NCBI RefSeq assembly: GCF_000390185.1 | Contig: NZ_AQHR01000022.1 | Coordinates: 124,001 to 188,000, forward strand | Direction of reading: 5' to 3' | DNA: 64,000 nucleotides | From: Lunatimonas lonarensis | GTDB taxonomy: Bacteria; Bacteroidota; Bacteroidia; Cytophagales; Cyclobacteriaceae | In this document: positions 17,562 through 26,777 of the stretch, piece by piece | How the letters are laid out: every line of letters starts with the position of its first letter | Numbering within the stretch: position 1 is the stretch's first letter | The notes under the pieces: generated by a model | What the model was told of the DNA's origin: nothing | Seen by the model: only the letters and a program-made list of their open reading frames with translations | Databases searched by the model: none | Program-made: the position numbers and the translations under genes

Positions 17562-18899
17562 ATGATGAAATGGGAAAATCTACTCAGGCCTTTGGAGTTG
17601 AACAGCCATACTTCACACGCAGGACCCCTGTCGAGAAGCATTTTTGAACGCGACTTTGACCGAATCATATTTTCTGCTCCGTTCAGAAATTTGCAGGACA
17701 AGACCCAGGTATTTCCGCTTCCGGAAGATGACTTCGTGCATACAAGGCTCACCCATAGTCTCGAGGTAGCATCGGTGGGCCGCTCACTCGGGAAAAGCGC
17801 CGGAGAGTACCTGGTCGAAAAATACCCCGAAATAAGTGAACCCCATTTCCGCATAGGCGATGTCGGGGCGATTGTCTCTGCAGCAGCCCTTACCCACGAT
17901 ATTGGAAATCCTCCCTTCGGCCATGCCGGAGAGGAAGCTATCTCAGACTTCTTCAAGTTCCACCCTTATGGGCAGGCTTGGAAACCCTGGCTATCGCAAT
18001 CCGAATGGGCCGACATGATCCGATTTGAAGGAAATGCCCAGGGGTTTCGCATGCTAGTTGACAAACAAAACGGCATACGGATCTCCGCAGCTACCTTGGC
18101 AGCTTTCACCAAATACCCCAGACCGGCACATGTGGAAAAGGAATTTCCTGACCGAAGGAGCCAAAAGAAGTTCGGGTTCTTTTCCGGTGAACTGTCCACT
18201 TATCGTGAGGTGGCGGAAAACCTCGGGATCATTTCGTTGGGGCCTTCTTCTTGGGCGAGGCATCCCCTGGCCTTTTTGGTAGAGGCCGCAGACGATATTT
18301 GCTATAGCATCATCGACCTGGAAGACGGCTGTACGCTGGGATTGGTGCCCATAGAGCAGGTCATCGAATTACTCGCAGCCATCATTGGGGAGCGATTTTC
18401 CCCTTTAAAACTCACCCAATACCCTAGCGACAAGCAAAAACTGGGAATCTTGCGAGCCATGGCCATACAACAACTCGTATCTGAGACGGTGGCTGCTTTC
18501 CAGGCCCATGAACCACAAATGTTGAGCGGGGATTTTGACCGGGCACTGACGGACGAACTTCCCTCTTCCCCGGTACTTACGGCAATCAGCCGTCTTTCGG
18601 TCGAAAAAATCTATCGATCCCAGCCTGTTTTGGAAAAGGAGGCGGCCGGATTTCAAGTCATTGAGGGGTTACTCGAAGTGTTTTCCAAGGCCATTTACCA
18701 TCGTTTCCATACTACTTCCCAGTTTTCGGGAAAGGATAAAAGCATTTTGAGATTATTACCTCAAGGCTTCCCTTTGGGTGGCGAAGTACGTCCCTACGAA
18801 CGTCTTCGGGCATTAATGGACTTTGTCTCGGGCATGACAGACAAATATGCCTTGCTGCTCTACCGGAGGGTTAAGGGAATAACCTTGCCCGGGAGTTGA
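17562..18899 (+). CDS. dgt: Deoxyguanosinetriphosphate triphosphohydrolase-like protein
   Basis: 445 aa HD-superfamily dNTP triphosphohydrolase, releasing deoxynucleoside and tripolyphosphate; it tunes dNTP pools. The RTRLTHSLEV segment holds the first metal histidine; the HD pair is in AALTHDIGNPPFGHAGEEA; the third region is LVEAADDICYSIIDLEDG. The start is set at MMKWENLL because the upstream in-frame ATG lies inside a promoter element, and MxWExLL is the usual beginning of this family in Bacteroidota. Whether the enzyme prefers dGTP or is a general dNTPase cannot be read from sequence. Confidence 0.9.
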   Translation: MMKWENLLRPLELNSHTSHAGPLSRSIFERDFDRIIFSAPFRNLQDKTQVFPLPEDDFVHTRLTHSLEVASVGRSLGKSAGEYLVEKYPEISEPHFRIGDVGAIVSAAALTHDIGNPPFGHAGEEAISDFFKFHPYGQAWKPWLSQSEWADMIRFEGNAQGFRMLVDKQNGIRISAATLAAFTKYPRPAHVEKEFPDRRSQKKFGFFSGELSTYREVAENLGIISLGPSSWARHPLAFLVEAADDICYSIIDLEDGCTLGLVPIEQVIELLAAIIGERFSPLKLTQYPSDKQKLGILRAMAIQQLVSETVAAFQAHEPQMLSGDFDRALTDELPSSPVLTAISRLSVEKIYRSQPVLEKEAAGFQVIEGLLEVFSKAIYHRFHTTSQFSGKDKSILRLLPQGFPLGGEVRPYERLRALMDFVSGMTDKYALLLYRRVKGITLPGS

Positions 18900-19048
18900 T
18901 CGGTTTTTTCCAACTTTGGCGTTAACATCAATGGGTTTTCTATTAACTTTACGCCTCCTTTTGTGGGAGTTAGTGGCTCAAAGCGCGACAAAAAAAGTGC
19001 TTCGCCAGTCAATTACGTATCCTTACAGGCAAAAAAGACCAAACCACG

Positions 19049-22000
19049 GTGAAAAAATATCAGGAGTTTAAACAGGTGCAATACCCTGAAATTGGTGACA
19101 ACATTTTAGCATTTTGGAAGGAAAATCAGGTTTTTGAAAAATCGGTACAAAACCGTCAGGGGGCAGAAACTTTTACCTTTTTCGAGGGGCCGCCCTCGGC
19201 CAATGGAACTCCAGGCATCCACCACGTCATGGCCCGGACCATCAAGGACGTATTCTGCCGATACAAGACACTTAAAGGATTCCAGGTAAAACGAAAAGGC
19301 GGGTGGGACACCCACGGCCTTCCCGTGGAACTTCAGGTCGAAAAAGAGCTGGGCATCACTAAAGAGGATATCGGGAAAAGTATATCGGTGGAGGAATATA
19401 ACCGAAAATGCCGGGAAACGGTGATGCGTTTTAAAAACGAATGGGATGATCTTACCGAAAAAATCGGCTATTGGGTCGACCTGGACGACCCTTATATCAC
19501 CTTTGAAGCTCCTTATATAGAAACCCTGTGGCATTTATTAAAGAAGCTTTACGAAAAAGACCTATTATACAAGGGCTACACGATTCAGCCGTATTCCCCG
19601 GCGGCGGGTACGGGTCTCAGCTCCCATGAGTTGAATCAGCCGGGCTGCTACCGGGATGTAAAAGACACCTCGATAACCGCACAGTTCAAACTTACCGGTA
19701 CAGAGGACACCTATATTTTGGCTTGGACCACCACGCCGTGGACACTTCCCTCCAACTCCGCCCTTGCAGTTGGCGAAGGTCTGGTATATGTAAAAGTAGC
19801 CACTTTCAATCCCTACACCCATCTGCCCCAACAGGTAATCTTGGCGAAGGATCGACTAAGTGCCTATTTTAACCCAAAAGCGGAAGGCTTGGATTTCGCA
19901 GAGTATAAAGCGGGAGATAAGCTGATACCATACCAGATCATTGAAACGCTTTCAGGAAAGGATCTACTAGGCCTTGAATACGAGACCCTTTTTCCGATCC
20001 CGGCACTTGCCCTGCCCCACCCCGCATTTACAGTGATCGCAGGAGATTACGTTACCACCGCAGACGGAACAGGTGTCGTGCACCTGGCGAAAGCCTTTGG
20101 AGCAGACGACTTTCGCACCTTGGTGCAGAAGGGAGTCCCGGGCATATTTGTCACCGACGAACGTGGCAACGAGCTGCCGGTAGTGGACAAACAAGGCAGA
20201 TTTCTTCCGGTCGTGGGGAACTACCTCAGGGAAAAAATGGTGGAGCACGGTATCACCGCCCACAAAGATCTGGAGCCATCGGAGTTTTATGTAAAAAACT
20301 ACCCACAGGACGACGAAAACCACCCCGACTACAAAAGTACGGACGTGATCATTTCGATCATTCTCAAAAACGAGAACAAAGCCTTTAAGGTAGAAAAATA
20401 CGAACACAGCTACCCGCACTGTTGGCGAACGGACATGCCTATCCTGTATTACCCGCTCGAAAGCTGGTTTATCAAGACAACCGCCTACAAAGACAAACTC
20501 GTAGCCCTCAATAAAACGATCAACTGGAAGCCGGAGGCTACCGGAACCGGAAGGTTTGGAAACTGGCTGGAAAATCTGGTGGATTGGAACCTCAGCCGTT
20601 CCCGATTCTGGGGAACACCCCTTCCCATTTGGCTGACGGAAGATGGTTCGGAGTCCCGATGTATCGGTTCCATCTCCGAATTGGAAGCGGGAATCTCCGA
20701 ATCAATCGCCAAGGGCTTTATGGAGGTTTCCCCGTACGAAGGCAAAGAAATTGATCTTCACCGACCCTATGTGGATGAGGTTGTATTGGTATCCCCAACA
20801 GGTAAAAAAATGTTTAGGGAGCCAGATCTGATAGACGTTTGGTTCGACTCTGGGGCAATGCCCTACGCACAGTGGCACTACCCCTTTGAAAACCAAGATG
20901 TATTTCACGCCAACTACCCCGCTGATTTTATTGCAGAAGGGGTAGACCAAACCAGGGGCTGGTTCTTTACCCTGCATACACTGGCGGTTATGTTGTTCGA
21001 CAGCGTTTCCTTCAAAAATGTCATCGCCAATGGGCTTGTACTGGACAAGAATGGAAATAAGATGTCAAAACGGCTGGGTAATGCCGTCGACCCTTTTAAG
21101 ACCCTCCAAGAATATGGGGCAGATGCACTCAGATGGTACATGCTCAGTAATGCCAACCCCTGGGATAACCTGAAGTTCAATGTAGACGGGGTCGTGGAAG
21201 TGCAACGCCGATTCTTCGGAACCCTTCAAAACACTTACAACTTCTTTGCCCTGTATGCCAATCTGGATGCTTTTACTTATGACCCGGCAACTGCCACCCC
21301 GATAGACCAACGCCCGGAGTTGGATCGCTGGATACTTTCCAAACTTCAAACACTATTGAATGAAGTGGGCGGTGCCTTGGACGACTACGATGCCACGCCG
21401 GCAGCCAGAGCCATTATGAACTACACTGTGGACCAACTGTCCAACTGGTATGTGAGGCTGTCCCGAAAAAGGTTTTGGAGAGGCGACATGAACGCAGACA
21501 AAAAAGCAGCGTATGAGACCCTGTACGAATGCCTATTGACCATCGCCCAAACCATGTCACCCATTGCTCCGTTCTATGGGGATTGGCTTTACCAAAACCT
21601 AACGGAAATAAACCGCAGTTCCGGCCAGCAACTCCCAATATCTGTCCATCTGACTGATTGGCCCGTAGCTAAACAGGAATATATCAACGAGGATCTGGAG
21701 GTAAGCATGGAACTGGCGCAGGACATTTCCTCCTTGGTACATTCCTTGCGGAAAAAAGAGCGCATTAAAGTGAGGCAGCCGCTGCAAAAGATCCTGATAC
21801 CCGTGCTGAGTGAAAAGACCAGAACCCAAATCCAACACGTAGAGGAACTGATTCGATCAGAGGTAAACGTAAAGGAGATCTCGTACATCGACGATACATC
21901 GGGCATTTTGGTAAAGAGTGTAAAACCAAATTTCGCCTTGCTAGGTAAAAAATATGGCCCCAAATTGAAACAGGTAACCCTGCAGATACAAAAATGGGGT

Positions 22001-22435
22001 AAGGACGAAATTGCCCTAATTGAGCGGGATAGACGGCTTTCGGTGGAATTGGACGGAGAAACCATCACTATTGAGCTGGAAGAAGTACTTATAAGTTCGC
22101 AGGACATTCCCGGTTGGTCGGTTGCCAGTGAACGTGGTGTCACGGTGGCCTTGGATGTTACCGTCACCGAATCGTTAAAACAAGAAGGGATCGCGAGGGA
22201 TCTGGTGAACAGAGTGCAAAACCTCCGAAAGGATCTTGGATTGGAGGTTCAGGACAAGATCAGCATACAACTTGAAAAATTGAACGAGGAGGTGGATACT
22301 GCTATCGCCACCTATGCTTCCTATATTCAGCGTGAAACACAGGCATTGGAGCTTGGTTTTGTTGAACATTTGGAGGATGGGTTGGTGCTGGATATGGATG
22401 AATTTGTACTCAGTGTACGCGTAAGAAAGGTGTAA
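19049..22435 (+). CDS. ileS: Isoleucyl-tRNA synthetase
   Basis: 1128 aa class I synthetase with a GTG start. The HIGH box is written HHVM (in GTPGIHHVMARTIKD, about residue 57), as in other Bacteroidota IleRS. KMSKR is at 671-675. The CP1 editing domain lies between (TTPWTLPSN, about 230; GTGVVHLAKAFGADD, about 345). The catalytic tail WFDSGAMPYAQ and the ARTRGWFF-like segment DQTRGWFFTLH are present. The C-terminal part lacks the zinc-finger CxxC end of E. coli-type IleRS, so it resembles the type 2, eukaryote-like form, which in characterised cases is mupirocin-tolerant. No T-box leader was seen in the 149 bases upstream. Confidence 0.96.
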   Translation: MKKYQEFKQVQYPEIGDNILAFWKENQVFEKSVQNRQGAETFTFFEGPPSANGTPGIHHVMARTIKDVFCRYKTLKGFQVKRKGGWDTHGLPVELQVEKELGITKEDIGKSISVEEYNRKCRETVMRFKNEWDDLTEKIGYWVDLDDPYITFEAPYIETLWHLLKKLYEKDLLYKGYTIQPYSPAAGTGLSSHELNQPGCYRDVKDTSITAQFKLTGTEDTYILAWTTTPWTLPSNSALAVGEGLVYVKVATFNPYTHLPQQVILAKDRLSAYFNPKAEGLDFAEYKAGDKLIPYQIIETLSGKDLLGLEYETLFPIPALALPHPAFTVIAGDYVTTADGTGVVHLAKAFGADDFRTLVQKGVPGIFVTDERGNELPVVDKQGRFLPVVGNYLREKMVEHGITAHKDLEPSEFYVKNYPQDDENHPDYKSTDVIISIILKNENKAFKVEKYEHSYPHCWRTDMPILYYPLESWFIKTTAYKDKLVALNKTINWKPEATGTGRFGNWLENLVDWNLSRSRFWGTPLPIWLTEDGSESRCIGSISELEAGISESIAKGFMEVSPYEGKEIDLHRPYVDEVVLVSPTGKKMFREPDLIDVWFDSGAMPYAQWHYPFENQDVFHANYPADFIAEGVDQTRGWFFTLHTLAVMLFDSVSFKNVIANGLVLDKNGNKMSKRLGNAVDPFKTLQEYGADALRWYMLSNANPWDNLKFNVDGVVEVQRRFFGTLQNTYNFFALYANLDAFTYDPATATPIDQRPELDRWILSKLQTLLNEVGGALDDYDATPAARAIMNYTVDQLSNWYVRLSRKRFWRGDMNADKKAAYETLYECLLTIAQTMSPIAPFYGDWLYQNLTEINRSSGQQLPISVHLTDWPVAKQEYINEDLEVSMELAQDISSLVHSLRKKERIKVRQPLQKILIPVLSEKTRTQIQHVEELIRSEVNVKEISYIDDTSGILVKSVKPNFALLGKKYGPKLKQVTLQIQKWGKDEIALIERDRRLSVELDGETITIELEEVLISSQDIPGWSVASERGVTVALDVTVTESLKQEGIARDLVNRVQNLRKDLGLEVQDKISIQLEKLNEEVDTAIATYASYIQRETQALELGFVEHLEDGLVLDMDEFVLSVRVRKV

Positions 22436-22634
22436 TATGCCCCAGCGGGTGGGGTAGCCGTTCCCAAGGTTATTCCCCAAAACCCAATCAGGCTAGAAGG
22501 ATAACAAAGCATTTTGCAGCTGATAATCGAAGGAGTGGCTAGCTATTGTAAGTGTTTCTCCGTATGATTGGGGTGCGGTGTGCCAAAAGTTATGCTTGCA
22601 AAGGATTTGGCTATTCAAAGACAATAATAAAGAA

Positions 22635-23258
22635 ATGAACTACGTAAAATATTTTGCCATTACGTTGGCGGTGATAGTGGTTGACCAAATCGTAAAAATG
22701 GTAGTTCACTACCAAATGGACTTTGGAACGGCCGGGCAGATCAAGGTACTTGGCGATTGGTTCAAGTTGCATTACACCACCAACCCCGGAATGGCCTTTG
22801 GAATGCAGCTTGGATCGGAGTATGGCAAGTTGATTCTTACCAGTTTCCGCCTGATCGCGATGTTTGGAATAGGCTACTACCTACATATGCTTATCCAAAA
22901 AAAATCCCATCCTGGCTATATTATTTGCATAGCGATGATTTTGGGAGGGGCGATCGGGAATTTGATTGACAGTGTTTTTTATGGCGTTTGGTTTGGCAAC
23001 GCCCCTTACGACGCGCCTAGTCCGTGGTTTCATGGTCAGGTGATTGACATGTTTTACATAGACATCTGGGAAGGTTTCATTCCAGAGTGGGTACCCCTGT
23101 TTGGTGGAAGTTACACGGCACTTTGGCCCATTTTCAATATCGCTGATGCTTCCATTTTTGTGGGGGTGGCGATCATTCTGATTTTTCAAAAACGCTTCTT
23201 CGATGAAGAAGACAAACGAAACTCCGAGCAAAAAACCGAGCTGATAAATGGCAATTAG
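22635..23258 (+). CDS. lspA: Prolipoprotein signal peptidase (SPase II)
   Basis: 207 aa inner-membrane aspartyl protease that removes signal peptides from lipid-modified prolipoproteins; several lipoproteins in this window would be substrates. Four TM segments. Catalytic aspartates D112 (GGAIGNLIDSVFYG) and D171 (WPIFNIADASIFVG). The NPGMAF motif is at 50-55. A long loop (about 119-160) between the two catalytic motifs is usual for Bacteroidota LspA. The reading frame is open upstream but the extension has no family resemblance; ATG 22635 (MNYVKYF) is used. Confidence 0.95.
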   Translation: MNYVKYFAITLAVIVVDQIVKMVVHYQMDFGTAGQIKVLGDWFKLHYTTNPGMAFGMQLGSEYGKLILTSFRLIAMFGIGYYLHMLIQKKSHPGYIICIAMILGGAIGNLIDSVFYGVWFGNAPYDAPSPWFHGQVIDMFYIDIWEGFIPEWVPLFGGSYTALWPIFNIADASIFVGVAIILIFQKRFFDEEDKRNSEQKTELINGN

Positions 23259-23336
23259 CCCTTGCAAAACAACCAGGAAGGTTTAGGATCCTCGGCGTAT
23301 GAGCCTGCAATTCATTAAAAAACCAAATACTTTGCC

Positions 23337-23344
23337 TACTTTTG
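23337..23344 (+). promoter_or_regulatory. -7 promoter element for the 23.4-24.4 kb gene pair
   Basis: TACTTTTG matches TAnnTTTG and lies 30 bases before the ATG at 23375. It contains the TTG that could be mistaken for an earlier start. Confidence 0.4.
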
Positions 23345-23374
23345 ACAAACAACACAGCTAAAAATTCAACGGCA

Positions 23375-23725
23375 ATGGAATTTAAAAAATTCAACAGGTT
23401 AAGGGCAAACTACGAGGAGTTTATTGAAACTGCCGAAAGAGATATACATGGTAAGCATGCCATACAGCAAACGAAGTCGGTATGGTTTGACAGGGCGACG
23501 ATAGAAAAACTGCTGGCTTTGACAGACCCGAAAAAAGGCGGCATCAAAATTTACTTCGGGCAGTATGACGAGGAAACCCTGCCGGAGATCGACGATACGA
23601 AAGCTAAAAAGCAAATGGACGGACGGCTGACGGTCATATTAGCAGCATCTGACGAAAACAAAGATCCGCAAGAAGAGACCCAAGTAATAAACAACGGTTG
23701 GTTCTGCCCTCCAAATTGCGGTTGA
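23375..23725 (+). CDS. Small soluble hypothetical protein with CPPNCG tail
   Basis: 116 aa, cytosolic in appearance: no signal peptide or TM segment. The central part (WFDRATIEKLLALTDPKKGGIKIYFGQYD) looks like a compact alpha/beta fold; the C-terminus ends in NNGWFCPPNCG, with two cysteines in the last six residues, resembling a metal- or redox-binding tail. It begins 30 bases after a TAnnTTTG element and ends six bases before the membrane protein at 23732, so the two are almost surely cotranscribed. I do not recognise the family; similar proteins with a C-terminal CPPxC occur in Cytophagales as far as I can recall, without a known function. Confidence 0.6.
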   Translation: MEFKKFNRLRANYEEFIETAERDIHGKHAIQQTKSVWFDRATIEKLLALTDPKKGGIKIYFGQYDEETLPEIDDTKAKKQMDGRLTVILAASDENKDPQEETQVINNGWFCPPNCG

Positions 23726-23731
23726 TTTGCC

Positions 23732-24430
23732 ATGATTGAAATTCTACTCAAGCCCTACAACCTTTCTCTCTTGATTGGTCTTTTGGCTGCTATCGGCTAT
23801 AGGATCCGCTATTTTCATGAAAAGGATAAAGTTCAATGGATTATTATTGGGCTACTTTTGTTCGTGGTATTCTTTGAGTTCTACGCCTACCACCTTTTCA
23901 GTCAGAAAAAGTCAAACCTGATCGTTTACAATATCTGTTCGGTATTCCTGGAAACATTGATTTTGTTTGTCTATTTCCGACAGATAAGTACCTCTCTCTT
24001 ACTAAAAAAATATACGATTGTTTTTCCAATAGTCTTTTTACTTTTTATCCTACTCAACCACTTTTTGTGGCAGCCCTTCCTGACCTCCTACCAATCCTAT
24101 TCCTTTTTCGTAGCGGCTATCGGGATCTGCTTATTTTGCTGCCTCTATTTTTGGGAAATCATCCGGTACAACCTTTTTATAGATAAGCCTCTTTACGCAA
24201 TGCCCCACTTTTGGAATGTTGCCGCCCTGTTAGCGTTTTTTTCCGCCGGCTTTTTGTATGCGCTTTCGGCAACCAAGATTCAACTAATTATCGAGGAACA
24301 GCAGCGTTTTCTGACCATGCTATTAGCTTATCTAAATCAGTTTCTTGCTGGTTTTTTATACCTTGTATTGGGATTTTCTTATTGGATTGCCCGCATCCTT
24401 GCCCCTAAAAACCAACTAAAACCCAGTTGA
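23732..24430 (+). CDS. Multi-pass (about 7 TM) membrane protein, possible sensor module
   Basis: 232 aa with about seven predicted helices and short, charged loops. It resembles the protein at 51062-51727 in length, helix spacing and some positions: the QSYS motif before helix 5, an acidic/aromatic YFWEIIR versus IFFKDIIR, and MPHFWN versus LPYFWI. It is followed by a NarL-type kinase and regulator (24567-26005), so I infer that it gives the kinase its signal input, since that kinase has only one TM helix and no sensory domain. It is not a recognised named family to me. Confidence 0.6.
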   Translation: MIEILLKPYNLSLLIGLLAAIGYRIRYFHEKDKVQWIIIGLLLFVVFFEFYAYHLFSQKKSNLIVYNICSVFLETLILFVYFRQISTSLLLKKYTIVFPIVFLLFILLNHFLWQPFLTSYQSYSFFVAAIGICLFCCLYFWEIIRYNLFIDKPLYAMPHFWNVAALLAFFSAGFLYALSATKIQLIIEEQQRFLTMLLAYLNQFLAGFLYLVLGFSYWIARILAPKNQLKPS

Positions 24431-24566
24431 CGCCGGTTTTTTCCCATTCAAAAAACATTCATCCCGCAACTTAATTTTTAGCAGAAAGGGGACGATAATT
24501 TAATCCCACGGACTTATCTTGCAGGTAAATAGACTTTCGATTCTCGCGTCCTGCAATTCCCCGCCC

Positions 24567-25331
24567 ATGGCAACTGATGAGATTTCATTTGAACTTTTCA
24601 TAATGCTGGTCGCCGGCATTGTGGGCTTGTTCCTAATGGCTGGATTTGTAGTTGCCATGGTATTGATACATAGGCAGCGCCAGGTCAAATCCCAACATAA
24701 AATGGCCTTACTTAAGGCCGAATATCAAAACACGCTACTGAACGTGGAAAAAGAAATCCGAGAAGACACGCTGCACTATGTAAGTCAGGAACTCCACGAC
24801 AACATCGGACAGATGCTGTCCCTTACGAAACTGGTACTAAGTAACCCGGACCCGGCTTCCATTTCAGAGGGCAAGCAACTCATCAATTCCATCATCAAAG
24901 AGGTGCGCAGCCTATCCAAATCAATCAATAGAGACTATATTAAAGACGTGGACTTTTTAGACTTTCTTTCGGAGGAATTGACAAAGATAGAAAGAAGTGG
25001 CTTTTGCAGGACGAATCTACGACACCCAACCCAACCCATTGTCCTCCAGGATGATAACAAAAAGCTTATTTTGATCCGTCTCGTACAGGAATGCCTGAAT
25101 AATTCCATAAAACATGCCGAGCCCAGTCTTATTGAAATCCATGTGGCCGAGCAAGAGGGTACGCTTCACCTCGAAATTTCCGACGATGGCAAGGGATTTG
25201 ACCTAACGAAAGCTTCGAGCGGACTCGGGCTGAGAAACCTTCAATCACGGATGGAGGCCATCGCGGGAAGCCTATCCCTCGATTCGACGCCGGGGCTTGG
25301 AACCCGCATACACATGTCACTGGCCATATAG
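24567..25331 (+). CDS. NarL-type (HisKA_3) sensor histidine kinase with one TM helix
   Basis: 254 aa. A single TM helix (about 10-34) is followed directly by a coiled segment and the HisKA_3 dimerisation domain, phospho-acceptor H77 in SQELHDNIGQML, then HATPase_c with N box VQECLNNSIKHAEP, G1 DDGKGFD and G2 SGLGLRNLQSRM. There is no sensory domain, so input must come from a partner; the membrane protein directly upstream is the obvious candidate. The reading frame is open from 24519, but that TTG lies in a -7-like element (TATCTTGC), so ATG 24567 is preferred. The regulator gene follows after 26 bases. Confidence 0.88.
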   Translation: MATDEISFELFIMLVAGIVGLFLMAGFVVAMVLIHRQRQVKSQHKMALLKAEYQNTLLNVEKEIREDTLHYVSQELHDNIGQMLSLTKLVLSNPDPASISEGKQLINSIIKEVRSLSKSINRDYIKDVDFLDFLSEELTKIERSGFCRTNLRHPTQPIVLQDDNKKLILIRLVQECLNNSIKHAEPSLIEIHVAEQEGTLHLEISDDGKGFDLTKASSGLGLRNLQSRMEAIAGSLSLDSTPGLGTRIHMSLAI

Positions 25332-25357
25332 CAACCCCTGAATTCACCTAAACAACG

Positions 25358-26005
25358 ATGACCAAAACAACGACCAAAATAGTGATGGCCGATGACCATA
25401 AGATGTTTGCCATCGGTATCGCCAACATCCTGAAAAGAGAACCGGATCTGGAGGTTGTGGCCGTTCACAATTCAGGTAAGCACGCCTTGGCTGATTTAGA
25501 GCGATATTCCGCGGATTTACTGCTCACGGACATGAACATGCCGGGTATGGATGGCATCGGGCTTATTCAGCAGGTAAAGAAAACGAATAAAACGATAAAA
25601 ATCATCGTATTGTCTATGTACGACGATGAAGAGATTTTCAAGCGATGCCTCAAACACGGCGTTGACGCGTATGTATTGAAAAATGCAGATCCTGATGAAC
25701 TAATCTATACGATAAGGGAAGTGATGGAAAACCGGCATATCGCCGATTTTCAGCGGGTTCTGTATCAGGCGGAGGAAAGTCCCTACGAGGAACTGGATGC
25801 TTACAGGCTCAAGTTTAAACTGTCCCGCAGGGAAATCGAACTATTGCGATTTTTTGCCAAGGGCATGAGTAACCGGGAGGTGGCGGAGAAGCTAAACCTA
25901 AGCATTCATACCGTCGAAACCCACCGAAAACATATCCATACAAAACTACGGGTAACCAACATGTCGGAACTTATCAAGAAGGCCATCGACATGGGGCTAG
26001 AGTGA
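25358..26005 (+). CDS. NarL/FixJ-family response regulator
   Basis: 215 aa. Receiver domain 6-125 with acidic pair D12/D13 and phospho-acceptor D58 in LLLTDMNMPGMDG. The LuxR-type helix-turn-helix is at about 148-210: LSRREIELLRFFAKGMSNREVAEKLNLSIHTVETHRKHI. Cognate regulator of the preceding kinase. It converges on psd, and only 48 bases separate the two stops, with no clear terminator between. Confidence 0.92.
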   Translation: MTKTTTKIVMADDHKMFAIGIANILKREPDLEVVAVHNSGKHALADLERYSADLLLTDMNMPGMDGIGLIQQVKKTNKTIKIIVLSMYDDEEIFKRCLKHGVDAYVLKNADPDELIYTIREVMENRHIADFQRVLYQAEESPYEELDAYRLKFKLSRREIELLRFFAKGMSNREVAEKLNLSIHTVETHRKHIHTKLRVTNMSELIKKAIDMGLE

Positions 26006-26053
26006 TCCTTCGGCATTAACCAAAGAATTGCTACGCCAGCAGCGATCAAGAGA

Positions 26054-26719
26054 TCAGGCGCCTTTCAGCCTCGCGATGGGAGTAATGCCGCCACGGGTCT
26101 TTTGATCTGGGGTCACCAATACCTCTGCATCAAGAGGTAAAAAGACATCTACCCGAGACCCAAACTTGATGAACCCGTATTCGTGTCCCTGAACTACCGG
26201 GTCACCCTCTTTGACGTACCATTTGATCCGTCTCGCCAGTGCGCCGGCTATTTGCCGCACCATAAGCTGTACACCGTTGGGATGTTCAACAACCATGGAC
26301 GTCCGTTCGTTTTCGGTACTGGACTTGGGATGCCAAGCAACGAGGTACTTGCCCGGGTGGTATTTGAAAAAACGGACAATCCCTGTGATTGGGGACCTGT
26401 TTACATGCACATTGATAGGAGACATAAAAATGGATACCTGCATCCTTTCATCTTTTAGAAACTCGTCCTCGGTTGTCCGTTCTATCACTACTACTTTTCC
26501 ATCCGCAGGCGCATAGACAAGCTGTTGGTCATCGGGAATAGGTATGGTGGGGTTTCTGAAAAACTGCAAAACCAGCAAGTAAAAAACAATACTGATCAAC
26601 ATGATCACGTTCAGCAGGGTTTCATTTTCCCCCAAGAGCTGGTGAAGCCCAAAATTAACGCCCGCCAGGATGATCAGCATCCAAAACAGCAGTGATTTTC
26701 CTTCTTTATGTATGGTCAT
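26054..26719 (-). CDS. psd: Phosphatidylserine decarboxylase proenzyme
   Basis: 221 aa, short (archaeal/Bacteroidota-like) form. Makes phosphatidylethanolamine from phosphatidylserine at the inner membrane. Two N-terminal TM helices (about 10-52), the APADGK segment with the catalytic-triad aspartate near residue 72, IFMSPINVHVNRSP, and the self-cleavage site G187-S188 in IKFGSRVDVF, where the serine becomes the pyruvoyl group. The usual LGST reads FGSR here, as in this subfamily. It lies downstream of cdsA on the same strand (58-base gap), which fits a lipid-synthesis operon. Confidence 0.93.
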   Translation of the reverse strand: MTIHKEGKSLLFWMLIILAGVNFGLHQLLGENETLLNVIMLISIVFYLLVLQFFRNPTIPIPDDQQLVYAPADGKVVVIERTTEDEFLKDERMQVSIFMSPINVHVNRSPITGIVRFFKYHPGKYLVAWHPKSSTENERTSMVVEHPNGVQLMVRQIAGALARRIKWYVKEGDPVVQGHEYGFIKFGSRVDVFLPLDAEVLVTPDQKTRGGITPIARLKGA

Positions 26720-26777
26720 GTTTATATCGAATCGCTAGGTAGTACCTGTGCAAAAATATGGCTTTTTTTATAGTTGT

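Noticed and set aside
18900-19048. T-box leader before ileS
   Set aside because: No T-box sequence or specifier stem was found, the gap is short, and T-boxes are not typical of this phylum.
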